In this document: positions 1-8,410 of the stretch, one piece after another
Numbering within the stretch: the stretch's first letter is position 1
How the letters are laid out: the number at the start of each line of letters is the position of its first letter
Origin: Escherichia hormaechei_A
GTDB taxonomy: Bacteria > Pseudomonadota > Gammaproteobacteria > Enterobacterales > Enterobacteriaceae
DNA: 64,000 bases
Direction of reading: 5' to 3'
Assembly: GCA_042434945.1 (NCBI GenBank)
Contig: CP170191.1
Span: 1,302,001 to 1,366,000 of the forward strand
Translations under genes and position numbers: made by a program
Notes under the pieces: model-generated
What the model saw: the letters and a program-made list of their open reading frames with translations, nothing else
The model's database searches: none
What the model was told of the DNA's origin: nothing

Positions 1-678
1 GTACGCCATGTCGTAGGTCATCAGGTTGATGTAATCGAGCAGGGGGGCAATGGCTTTCACATCCACCCAGCTTTTCGGACTTTCCGCATTCGCGCCCACC
101 GCAATCGTGACCAGCTTTTTCTTACCAAACGCGTCACGCATCTCTTTTAACAGCGCGGTGAAATTATCCCGGTCGGCAGGGGTGCTCTCGACCAGTCCCC
201 ACGCGCCGTTGACCGGATATTCCCAGTCCAGGTCGATCCCATCCAGGCCGTATTTACTGACGATCTCCTGCGCGGAGCGAATAAATACCGCGCGACTCTC
301 TTTGGTTGCCGCTGCGCCAGAAAAACCACGCGCCCCCCAGCCGCCAACGGAAAGCAGGACTTTCAGGTTCGGGTTTTGTTTACGAAGCTGAGGAAGTAAC
401 GCCAGATCGGATGCCACCTTAGGTGATAACCAGATTTGATGCAGTTTTGCCGGATCTTTCAGCGCGGCGTTGGTTTCGTCTTTTTCATCGTTGTAGACCA
501 GACCAAACGAGTAGTTCAGGTGGGTAATCTGGCGGACGTCCAGCTTATTGATATCGCCACCCGGTCCGGCGGTGACGTCACCCCCGCCATTAAAGTAGCC
601 CACGGACATCAGGGTACTGGCAGAAGCAACGGAAGCGCACAGCAGGGGCAATGCTGCCAGCAAAGGCATACGTTTCAT
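1..678 (-). CDS. GH18 chitinase, secreted (3' end beyond window edge)
   Basis: Glycoside hydrolase family 18 chitinase; it would cleave beta-1,4 links in chitin outside the cell. 226 codons run from an ATG at 678 with no stop before the window edge. The first ~20 residues (MKRMPLLAALPLLCASVASA) form a Sec signal peptide. The catalytic DxxDxDxE motif is present as DGIDLDWEYP, preceded by the family SVGG strand (LLSVGGWG) and followed by YINLMTYDM. The SD is AGAGGA, and it lies inside a stretch complementary to the ChiX small RNA (684-695). The start is fixed by signal peptide and SD. The exact subfamily (chiA-like or another) cannot be set without the C-terminus. The chb operon elsewhere in the window would take up the disaccharide product. 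Confidence 0.9.
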   Translation of the reverse strand, partial: MKRMPLLAALPLLCASVASASTLMSVGYFNGGGDVTAGPGGDINKLDVRQITHLNYSFGLVYNDEKDETNAALKDPAKLHQIWLSPKVASDLALLPQLRKQNPNLKVLLSVGGWGARGFSGAAATKESRAVFIRSAQEIVSKYGLDGIDLDWEYPVNGAWGLVESTPADRDNFTALLKEMRDAFGKKKLVTIAVGANAESPKSWVDVKAIAPLLDYINLMTYDMAY

Positions 679-683
679 ACAAG

Positions 684-695
684 TTCCTCTTTGAC
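684..695 (-). promoter_or_regulatory. Putative ChiX sRNA pairing site over the chitinase SD
   Basis: On the mRNA strand the 12 bases GTCAAAGAGGAA overlap the SD and end 5 bases before the chitinase ATG. They are the exact complement of the seed region UUCCUCUUUGAC of the small RNA ChiX (MicM) as I remember it. In E. coli and Salmonella ChiX silences the chitoporin chiP by pairing near its SD. Direct control of this chitinase is inferred from complementarity only; the chiX gene is not in the window. Confidence 0.6.
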
Positions 696-813
696 ATAAT
701 AAAATTAATCACGCCACGGAAAAGGCGTGGCGAAAAAACAGCCTGACGAGAATAGCATTGCCGCTGCGCTGAGGATGCGAGGGAGTTCACTTTATGGGGA
801 TTGGGGAAGAAAT

Positions 814-888
814 GCCGGGTGGCGGCTTCGCCTTACCCGGTCTACTTTCTGTGGCTTTGTAGGCCGGGTAAGCGCAGCGCCACCCGGC
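814..888. repeat. REP/BIME-type palindrome pair
   Basis: Two inverted GC-rich palindromic units of the type GCCGGGTGGCGGCTTCGCC and its mate GTAGGCCGGGTAAGCGCAGC lie downstream of pncA and before the chitinase promoter. The same units recur at 8301, 27000 and 33993 in this window. They are enterobacterial REP units, which can act as 3' mRNA stabilisers or gyrase/IHF sites; no function is shown here. Confidence 0.85.
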
Positions 889-897
889 TAAAAAGGC

Positions 898-1539
898 TTA
901 CGCCTGCGTCTCCAGCCAGTCTTCCAGCGTATACAGCGTCGCCCCTTCAGAGGCCATATCCATAAACGCCTGGGCGCTGTCCTGCGGCTGAATGTTCACC
1001 CCGCGGCAGCCGTCGGTGATGACGCTGACGGTATAGCCGAGCTGGAGCGCGTCCAGCACGGTAAACTTCACGCAGTAATCCGTTGCCAGTCCCAGCACAA
1101 TCAGCTCCGTGATTTCGTGGTGACGTAACCACGCGTCCAGCGCCGTTTTCTGGCGATGCCCGTTATCAAAAAACGCGCTATAGCTGTCGATAGCCGGGTT
1201 TTCACCTTTATGGAACACCGCGTCGATGACTTTATGGTTCAGGAGCGGATGCAGTTCCGCGCCTTCCGTCTGCTGTACGCAGTGATCCGGCCAGAAGGTT
1301 TGCGGCAATCCGTCAAGTTCACCCTGAGTGAAAGGCTCAACGCGGTGCTGGCTGGCAAAGCTGCCGTGGTTAGCCGGGTGCCAGTCCTGGCTTGCGACAA
1401 CCGCTTCACCGCGAGCTTTGCACCACTCAATCAGCGTGTTTGCCACGTCAACGGTGCTGTCACCTTCGGCGACGGCCAGCGCACCGCCCGCGCAGAAATC
1501 ATTTTGCAAATCGACCAGGAGCAGGGCGCGTTGCTTCAT
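898..1539 (-). CDS. pncA: Nicotinamidase
   Basis: Hydrolyses nicotinamide to nicotinate and ammonia in NAD salvage (cytoplasm); also converts pyrazinamide. 213 residues, the usual E. coli length. The Asp-Lys-Cys triad is visible: Asp in LLVDLQNDFCAGG near residue 10, Lys in VFHKGEN near 111, Cys in GLATDYCVKFT near 156; the metal-site DWHPANH is also present. It lies 9 bases downstream of ansA on the same strand and is probably co-transcribed with it, as in E. coli. Diverged from the K-12 protein at many positions, so native to the host. Confidence 0.97.
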   Translation of the reverse strand: MKQRALLLVDLQNDFCAGGALAVAEGDSTVDVANTLIEWCKARGEAVVASQDWHPANHGSFASQHRVEPFTQGELDGLPQTFWPDHCVQQTEGAELHPLLNHKVIDAVFHKGENPAIDSYSAFFDNGHRQKTALDAWLRHHEITELIVLGLATDYCVKFTVLDALQLGYTVSVITDGCRGVNIQPQDSAQAFMDMASEGATLYTLEDWLETQA

Positions 1540-1548
1540 GAGACCTCC

Positions 1549-2565
1549 TTATTCGTCAGGGGTCAGTTCGCCGCGCAGGTTTTGCATCATGGCGCGGCGA
1601 ATGGAATCAATATCCAGATCCTGACTCAGTAAATAGTGAAGTTTAGTCAGCGTTGCCTCAACGGTCATATCGAAACCACTGATCACCCCAGCGTGCGCCA
1701 GGGCATTACCGGTGGCGTAGCCGCCCATATTGACTTTGCCGGACATACACTGGGTGAGGTTGACCACCACAATCCCGCGATCGCTCGCCTCCTGAAGCTC
1801 TTTCAGGAATTCACCGTTCTGCGGGGCGTTACCCACACCATAGGAGCGCAGGATCAGCGCCTTCACCGGCTGGCGCAGGAAGTTGCGCACCACGTCGGCG
1901 GAAATACCCGGATAAATCGTCACTACGCCAATCGGCTGCGGGGTGATGGGGTGAACGATCAGCTCGCCTGCGGTATTCGGCGCGGGCGGCGTGCCCAGAC
2001 GACGGATATGGATCCCCGCTTCCAGCAGCGGTTGCAGGTTAGGTGAGGCAAAAGCGTCAAAGCCATCGGCGTGCGCTTTAGTGGTACGGTTCCCGCGGTA
2101 CAGTCGGTTGTTGAAGAACAGCGTTACCTCGTTGATCGGGTAATTAGCGGCCACGTACAGGGAGTTAAGCAGGTTGATCTGCCCGTCTGAACGCAGTTCC
2201 GCCAGCGGGATCTGCGAGCCGGTCACGATGACGGGCTTGCTCAGGTTCTCCAGCATGAAGGAGAGCGCCGAGGCGGTGAACGCCATGGTGTCGGTGCCGT
2301 GCAGGATCACGAAGCCGTCGTACTGGTCGTAATGGGCTTTAATATCGTCCGCAATATGCTGCCAGTCTTCCGGCGTCATGTCGGAGGAGTCCATCAGCGG
2401 CTCATATTCGTGGATGGTAAAGTCCGGCATTTCCGGACGGTGGAATTCAGGCATCAGCGCCAGCTGGCGCTGCAAGTGGCCGGAAACCGGGATATAGCCA
2501 TTTTCTGAGCGCTGCATACCGATGGTACCGCCGGTATAGGCGACATAAATTGATTTCTTCTGCAT
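1549..2565 (-). CDS. ansA: Cytoplasmic L-asparaginase I
   Basis: Hydrolyses L-asparagine to aspartate and ammonia in the cytoplasm. 338 residues from the ATG at 2565; the frame stays open further upstream, but the family starts at MQKKSIYVAYTGGTIG. Both nucleophile regions are present: the Thr of YTGGTIG near residue 14 and the Thr-Asp pair of HGTDTMAFTASAL near 91. First gene of a likely ansA-pncA unit. Start chosen by family length and by the TGGTIG strand being near the N-terminus. Confidence 0.96.
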   Translation of the reverse strand: MQKKSIYVAYTGGTIGMQRSENGYIPVSGHLQRQLALMPEFHRPEMPDFTIHEYEPLMDSSDMTPEDWQHIADDIKAHYDQYDGFVILHGTDTMAFTASALSFMLENLSKPVIVTGSQIPLAELRSDGQINLLNSLYVAANYPINEVTLFFNNRLYRGNRTTKAHADGFDAFASPNLQPLLEAGIHIRRLGTPPAPNTAGELIVHPITPQPIGVVTIYPGISADVVRNFLRQPVKALILRSYGVGNAPQNGEFLKELQEASDRGIVVVNLTQCMSGKVNMGGYATGNALAHAGVISGFDMTVEATLTKLHYLLSQDLDIDSIRRAMMQNLRGELTPDE

Positions 2566-2627
2566 GGTAATGAGTTCTTGTTCTTCAAAAGAAAAAATCC
2601 CCTCTTCACGGAAAGAGGGGACGGTTT

Positions 2628-4484
2628 TTAACGCACGTTCGCACAGGTCAGGCAAAACGCGTAGCGGCTTTGTGGATCATTAAATGCTGCAAGCTTGTCG
2701 CTCTCCGCTTTCATGGCTTTCGCCGCGGTCGCCACCGGCGCCGGCAGATAAGCCTGAAGCGCGTCCGGCAGCATGGCACGAACGGAGCCGGACATGCTGT
2801 CCATGACCATATCGAAGAACGTTGGTTCGTCCTGATAATAGTCCACGTGCCACTGCTTGAGCTTCGCCAGCTCCGCCGCTTTCTTCACGGCGTCGTCGAA
2901 GTCACCCAGGCTGTCTACCAGGCCGTTGCTCTTCGCGTCCTGGCCGGTCCAGACGTGGCCCTGAGCGATCTGGTCAATCTGATCGGGCGTCTTTTTACGG
3001 GAGTCCGCAACCAGCGTGATGAAACGTTTATAGCCACTCTCAATGCTGAGCTGCATCATCTCAGACACTTCAGGCGGCAGGGATTTGGTAACGGACACGT
3101 CCGCCAGCGGCGAGGTGGAGACGCCGTCGGTGTGGACGCCGAGATAATCCAGGCTGTTCTCTACGGTGTTGATCACGCCGAAGATGCCAATCGAGCCGGT
3201 CAGCGTGCTTGGGTTAGCCACAATGTAGTTGGCTGGCGTCGAGATCCAGTAGCCCCCGGAAGCCGCCATGCCGCCCATCGAGACCACTACCGGCTTGCCT
3301 GCGGCGCGCGCGGCGGCCAGTTCAGCACGGATTACTTCAGAGGCGCTGACGCTGCCGCCAGGGCTGTTCACCCGCAGGACAATCGCCTTCACTTTCGGAT
3401 CCAGGCGTGCATCGCGGATCTGCGACGCGGTGGTGTCCCCGCCGACGTTCCCCGGCGTTTCTTCGCCATCCATAATGGCCCCGTTAGCAAACACCACGGC
3501 GATGCTGTCACCGCTGTCGTCCGGCTTTTTCGCGGCGTAGTCATACATGCTGATGGCGCTGTAGTTTTTATCCTCTTTACTCCAGCCGAACTGTTTGGTC
3601 AGCGCTTTTTCAATTTCAGCGCTGGAACCCAGCTGATCGACCAGTTTGTTATCAAGCGCGTATTTCGCTGTATCGCCGTCCACCTTGCGCAGGCCGTCCA
3701 GCACGCCGCGCGCGCCCGGGAAGACCTGCTCAGCGGTAATCTGACGGTTAGCGGCAATGGTGCCGAGGTAGTTCTGCCACAGCTCGCCAATCCAGCGGCT
3801 GTCCGCTTCACGGGCGGCAGGGGACATATCATCGCGGATAAACGGCTCCACGGCGGATTTATAGGTCCCGACGCGGAAGACGTGGGTGGTGACCTTCAGC
3901 TTGTCGAGCAGCGATTTGTAGTACAGACCGTTAGTGGCGAAGCCATGCAGATCGACCGTGCCCTGTGGCGAAAGCCAGATCTTATTGGCAAAGCTCGCCA
4001 GATAATATTGTCCCTGGGTGTAGCTGTCGCCAATCGCAATAACCGGTTTACCGCTGTCGCGGAATTCGCGCAGCGCTTTACCGATGTACTGCATTGACGG
4101 CTGATCGGCGCCGGCAAAATCTTTCAGGTCCAGCACGATACCGGTAATGTTACGATCGTCTTTAGCCTGACGGATGGTGTCGACAATATCAAACAGGGAG
4201 TTTTCCTGAAGACGGTCTGACGTTGCGCCGAACAGCTGGCGACCAATCACGCCCAGACGGTTGCTGGTCGATGGCTTATCAACAATCACCCCGGTGATAT
4301 CGAGTAACAGCGCGCCGCGCGTCGAATGCTGCGACTGGTTTGCATTGCTGATATGCATCCAGATACCTGCGCATACCAGGACCAGGAAGATGAAGAAGAT
4401 GTTCATCACCAGGTTGCGGACGAAGTTGAGCAGTCGCCACGTCCATTTAAAGAAACCGGCAAAGATTCGCCAAAGGGTTCGCAT
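2628..4484 (-). CDS. sppA: Signal peptide peptidase SppA (protease IV)
   Basis: Inner-membrane serine-lysine protease that degrades cleaved signal peptides. 618 residues, same as E. coli. One N-terminal membrane segment (about residues 25-45), then two tandem S49 domains. The catalytic Lys lies in FRVGTYKSAVEPF (near 209, N-domain) and the nucleophile Ser in LTGSIGIFG (near 409, C-domain). Ends CLTCANVR like the family. The upstream gap to the divergent ydjA (4485-4651) should hold both promoters. Native-looking divergence from K-12. Confidence 0.97.
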   Translation of the reverse strand: MRTLWRIFAGFFKWTWRLLNFVRNLVMNIFFIFLVLVCAGIWMHISNANQSQHSTRGALLLDITGVIVDKPSTSNRLGVIGRQLFGATSDRLQENSLFDIVDTIRQAKDDRNITGIVLDLKDFAGADQPSMQYIGKALREFRDSGKPVIAIGDSYTQGQYYLASFANKIWLSPQGTVDLHGFATNGLYYKSLLDKLKVTTHVFRVGTYKSAVEPFIRDDMSPAAREADSRWIGELWQNYLGTIAANRQITAEQVFPGARGVLDGLRKVDGDTAKYALDNKLVDQLGSSAEIEKALTKQFGWSKEDKNYSAISMYDYAAKKPDDSGDSIAVVFANGAIMDGEETPGNVGGDTTASQIRDARLDPKVKAIVLRVNSPGGSVSASEVIRAELAAARAAGKPVVVSMGGMAASGGYWISTPANYIVANPSTLTGSIGIFGVINTVENSLDYLGVHTDGVSTSPLADVSVTKSLPPEVSEMMQLSIESGYKRFITLVADSRKKTPDQIDQIAQGHVWTGQDAKSNGLVDSLGDFDDAVKKAAELAKLKQWHVDYYQDEPTFFDMVMDSMSGSVRAMLPDALQAYLPAPVATAAKAMKAESDKLAAFNDPQSRYAFCLTCANVR

Positions 4485-4651
4485 GTATTCTCCCTAACCA
4501 GAAAAGGACTGTTTCCGTCGCCACGGGACGGTAATGTGCGGTTATCGTAATGACCCAACCGCCACTTGTCAGCAGGAATCGCCTGCCACGCTGTAACAAA
4601 TTCTGCTGTCGTGTTAATTTTGTGAGTAAATTTCATGAAAGGAGTTAACCA

Positions 4652-5203
4652 ATGGACGCACTTGAACTGCTTGTTAACCGTCGTAGCGCTTCCCGCCTGG
4701 CCGAACCGGCACCCGTCGGCGAGCAGCTGGAAAACATTCTGCGTGCCGGAATGCGTGCGCCGGACCATGGCACATTGCAGCCGTGGCACTTCTTTATCAT
4801 TGAAGGCGAAGGGCGCAACCGCTTCAGCCAGCTGCTGGAGCAGGGGGCTGTTGCCGCAGGCCAGGATGAGAAGGGGATTGATAAAGCCCGCAACGCGCCG
4901 TTCCGTGCGCCGATGATCATCGCGGTAGTCGCAAAATGTCAGGCCGATCATAAAGTGCCGGTCTGGGAGCAGGAGATGTCTGCCGGTTGCGCGGTAATGG
5001 CAATGCAGATGGCCGCCGTCGCGCAGGGCTTTAACGGCATCTGGCGTACCGGGCCGCTGACCGGGAGCGCCGCCGTGCGGGAAGGTTTCTCCTGCGGCGA
5101 ACAGGATAAAATTGTCGGCTTCCTCTATCTCGGCACCCCGCAGCTTAAAGCTTCCAGCACCATTAGCGTGCCGGACACTACGCCTTTCGTCAGCCGTTTT
5201 TAA
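4652..5203 (+). CDS. ydjA: Minimal nitroreductase-family protein YdjA
   Basis: Small FMN-binding nitroreductase-fold protein of 183 residues, the E. coli length. The family N-terminus is recognisable: RRSASRLAEPAP and the FMN-binding MRAPDHGTLQPWHFF. Physiological substrate unknown. A good SD (AAGGAG) sits 8 bases before ATG. Followed by a 116-base spacer with a strong inverted repeat and then selD, the same neighbour as in E. coli. Confidence 0.93.
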   Translation: MDALELLVNRRSASRLAEPAPVGEQLENILRAGMRAPDHGTLQPWHFFIIEGEGRNRFSQLLEQGAVAAGQDEKGIDKARNAPFRAPMIIAVVAKCQADHKVPVWEQEMSAGCAVMAMQMAAVAQGFNGIWRTGPLTGSAAVREGFSCGEQDKIVGFLYLGTPQLKASSTISVPDTTPFVSRF

Positions 5204-5216
5204 TCACCCGCGCTAA

Positions 5217-5257
5217 ACTGTCTGGATTCTGAGCATCCGCCGCAGAATTCAGACAGT
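5217..5257. repeat. 15-bp inverted repeat between ydjA and selD
   Basis: ACTGTCTGGATTCTG pairs with CAGAATTCAGACAGT with one mismatch around an 11-base loop. No T-run follows, so it is not a standard intrinsic terminator. It begins 14 bases after the ydjA stop and ends 63 bases before selD, so it may be a 3' processing hairpin of ydjA mRNA or a leader element of selD. Function not known. Confidence 0.6.
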
Positions 5258-5319
5258 CATACTTACCTCTTTATGGAATGAGCGCTACCATAGCGCGATT
5301 GAGATGACAGGAGACGTCC

Positions 5320-6363
5320 ATGAGCGAGCAAACCATTCGTTTAACGCAATACAGCCACGGAGCCGGTTGCGGTTGTAAAATTTCCCCGAAAGTGCTGGAG
5401 ACCATCCTGCACAGTGAGCAGGCGAAGTTTGTCGACCCGAACCTGCTTGTCGGTAACGAAACGCGTGACGATGCAGCGGTTTATGACCTGGGTAACGGCA
5501 CCAGCATTATCAGCACTACTGACTTCTTTATGCCGATTGTCGACAACCCGTTCGACTTCGGGCGCATTGCGGCCACCAACGCCATCAGCGATATCTTTGC
5601 GATGGGCGGTAAACCGATTATGGCGATCGCCATTCTGGGCTGGCCGATTAACACCCTCCCGCCGGAGATTGCCCGCGACGTGATCGAAGGCGGACGCTTT
5701 GCCTGCCAGCAGGCGGGTATTGCCCTGGCCGGTGGTCACTCTATCGATGCGCCGGAGCCGATCTTCGGCCTGGCCGTCACCGGCGTGGTGCCGACCGAGC
5801 GCGTGAAGCGCAACAGCACCGCGCAGGCGGGCTGCAAGCTGTTCCTCACTAAGCCGCTGGGCATTGGCATACTGACCACTGCCGAGAAGAAATCCCTGCT
5901 GAAGCCCGAGCATATCGGTCTGGCAACGGAAGTGATGTGCCAGATGAACCTCGCCGGTGCGGCATTCGCCAATATCGACGGCGTGAAGGCCATGACCGAC
6001 GTGACCGGTTTTGGTCTGCTGGGGCACCTCTCTGAAGTCTGTCAGGGCGCGGGCGTGCAGGCGCAGGTCTGGTATCAGGATGTGCCGAAGCTGCCGGGCG
6101 TGGAAGAGTACATTGCTCAGGGCGCAGTGCCGGGCGGGACGCAGCGCAACTTCGCCAGCTACGGCCATTTAATGGGCGAAATGCCGGAAGCGTGGCGTAA
6201 CCTGCTGTGCGATCCGCAAACCTCCGGCGGCCTGCTGCTGGCGGTGACGCCGGAAGCTGAAGCTGACGTTCAGGCGACGGCTGCCGAGTTTGGCATCACC
6301 CTGACGGCAATTGGCGAACTGGTGCCAGCGCGCGGCGGTCGTGCCATGGTTGAGATTCGTTAA
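5320..6363 (+). CDS. selD: Selenophosphate synthetase
   Basis: Makes monoselenophosphate from selenide and ATP, the Se donor for selenocysteine-tRNA and selenouridine-tRNA synthesis. 347 residues, full length. The active-site loop is present as HGAGCGCK: Cys17 is an ordinary Cys here and is followed by Lys20. The metal/ATP-binding DDAAVYDLG and the glycine-rich GGHSID are also present. Start ATG at 5320 has a GGAG SD 7 bases upstream. topB begins 4 bases after the stop, so the two are translationally close as in E. coli. Confidence 0.97.
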   Translation: MSEQTIRLTQYSHGAGCGCKISPKVLETILHSEQAKFVDPNLLVGNETRDDAAVYDLGNGTSIISTTDFFMPIVDNPFDFGRIAATNAISDIFAMGGKPIMAIAILGWPINTLPPEIARDVIEGGRFACQQAGIALAGGHSIDAPEPIFGLAVTGVVPTERVKRNSTAQAGCKLFLTKPLGIGILTTAEKKSLLKPEHIGLATEVMCQMNLAGAAFANIDGVKAMTDVTGFGLLGHLSEVCQGAGVQAQVWYQDVPKLPGVEEYIAQGAVPGGTQRNFASYGHLMGEMPEAWRNLLCDPQTSGGLLLAVTPEAEADVQATAAEFGITLTAIGELVPARGGRAMVEIR

Positions 6364-6367
6364 TTCA

Positions 6368-8297
6368 ATGCGGTTGTTTATTGCCGAAAAACCGAGTCTG
6401 GCGCGCGCCATTGCTGATGTCCTGCCCAAACCGCACCGGAAAGGCGATGGCTTTATCGAGTGCGGTAATGGTCAGGTGGTGACCTGGTGTATCGGTCACC
6501 TGCTTGAGCAGGCGCAGCCAGACGCCTACGACAGCCGCTATGCGCGCTGGAATCTTGCGGATTTGCCGATTGTCCCGGAAAAGTGGCAAATTACTGCCCC
6601 GACCCTCCGTGACCAAACAACTTAACGTCATCAAACGGTTCCTGCATGAAGCCAGCGAAATCGTTCACGCCGGGGACCCGGATCGTGAAGGGCAATTGCT
6701 GGTGGATGAAGTGCTGGACTATCTGCAACTGGCACCAGGAAAAGCGCCAGCAGGTACAGCGTTGCTTGATAAACGACCTGAACCCGCAGGCGGTTGAGCG
6801 GGGCGATCGACCGTCTTCGTTCCAACAGTGAGTTTGTACCGCTGTGCGTTTTCTGCGCTGGCGCGAGCGCGTGCCGACTGGCTGTACGGCATCAATATGA
6901 CCCGTGCGTATACCATTCTCGGTCGCAATTGCCGGTTATCAGGGCGTACTTTCCGTGGGACGCGTGCAGACGCCCGTGCTTGGGCTGGTGGTGCGCCGCG
7001 ATGAAGAGATTGAAAACTTCGTGGCGAAAGACTTCTTTGAAGTCAAAGCACATATCGTGACACCTGCCGATGAGCGGTTTACCGCTATCTGGCAACCGAG
7101 CGAAGCGTGTGAACCGTACCAGGATGAAGAAGGGCGCTTGTTACATCGTCCACTGGCGGAGCATGTGGTTAACCGCATTAGTGGTCAACCGGCTATTGTC
7201 ACCAGCTATAACGATAAACGGGAATCAGAATCCGCGCCGCTGCCTTTTTCGCTTTCAGCGTTGCAGATTGAAGCGGCAAAACGTTTTGGTCTGAGTGCGC
7301 AGAACGTGCTTGATATCTGCCAGAAACTGTACGAAACGCACAAGCTAATCACTTATCCGCGTTCTGATTGTCGCTATTTGCCAGAAGAACATTTTGCCGG
7401 ACGCCACGCGGTGATGAATGCCATCAGTGTTCATGCACCGGATCTGTTGCCGCAGCCAGTGGTAGATCCAGATATACGCAACCGCTGTTGGGATGACAAA
7501 AAGGTCGATGCGCACCACGCCATCATTCCGACCGCACGGAGTTCTGCGATCAACCTGACGGAGAACGAAGCGAAGGTCTATAACCTGATTGCCCGTCAGT
7601 ATCTGATGCAATTCTGCCCGGATGCGGTGTTCCGCAAGTGTGTTATCGAACTGGATATTGCCAAAGGCAAATTTGTCGCTAAAGCGCGTTTTCTTGCTGA
7701 AGCAGGCTGGCGCACGCTGTTAGGCAGCAAAGAGCGCGATGAAGAAAACGACGGCACGCCACTGCCTGTGGTGGCGAAAGGCGATGAGTTGCTGTGTGAA
7801 AAAGGTGAAGTGGTAGAGCGGCAAACCCAGCCGCCGCGCCATTTTACCGATGCAACACTGCTTTCGGCGATGACCGGGAATCGCGCGCTTTGTGCAGGAT
7901 AAAGATCTGAAAAAGATCCTCCGTGCGACCGATGGTCTGGGGACAGAGGCAACGCGTGCCGGGATTATTGAACTGTTGTTCAAGCGTGGTTTCCTGACCA
8001 AAAAAGGGCGCTATATCCACTCCACCGACGCCGGAAAAGCGCTATTCCATTCGCTGCCGGAGATGGCGACGCGACCGGACATGACCGCGCACTGGGAATC
8101 GGTGCTGACGCAAATCAGCGAAAAGCAGTGTCGCTATCAGGGACTTTATGCAGCCGCTGGTGGGGACGCTATATCAGCTTATTGACCAGGCGCGCAGTAC
8201 GCCAGTGAAGCGATTCCGGGGAATGGTCGCCCCGGGCGGCGGGGCGAAGAAACCGTTCAAAAAGAAGAAAAGCGCAGCCAAAAATACAACCGCTTAA
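6368..8297 (+). pseudogene. topB: DNA topoisomerase III, seven apparent +1 frameshifts
   Basis: Type IA topoisomerase that decatenates replication intermediates. The reading frame starts at MRLFIAEKPSLARAI (Toprim domain) and ends ...AAKNTTA at 8297, but the homologous protein is spread over successive frames. Comparing with the E. coli protein I recall, one extra base is needed near 6590, 6736, 6803, 6850, 6930, 7881 and 8140; all seven are insertions, mostly in short runs of one base. Between them the protein reads essentially as E. coli, including the active-site Tyr in [10 protein letters not shown]. Only the last ~30 residues (from about 8190) look native. If real, TopB is not made; clustered insertion error is a strong alternative. 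Confidence 0.85.
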
Positions 8298-8300
8298 ACC

Positions 8301-8389
8301 GTAGGCCGGGTAAGGCGAAGCCGCCACCCGGCGAAAGCCCCTCTGCGGCCTGAAAAAAGCCTGGTGGCGCTAATGCTTACCGGGCCTAC
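8301..8389. repeat. REP/BIME-type palindrome pair
   Basis: Two oppositely oriented REP units (starting GTAGGCCGGGTAAGGCG at 8301 and ending TTACCGGGCCTAC at 8389) fill the spacer between the convergent topB and gdhA. Same family as at 814, 27000 and 33993. Confidence 0.85.
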
Positions 8390-8410
8390 AAGGGCGAGAA
8401 TGCAGCGAAA

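Noticed and set aside
2670..4097. 475-residue open frame antisense to sppA
   Set aside because: Its composition (His/Arg/Val-rich) is that of a shadow of a GC-rich coding strand, without SD or family resemblance; sppA is complete on the other strand.
5368..5376. Possible selenocysteine TGA in selD
   Set aside because: The active-site position is an ordinary Cys codon (GAGCGCK), no in-frame TGA.
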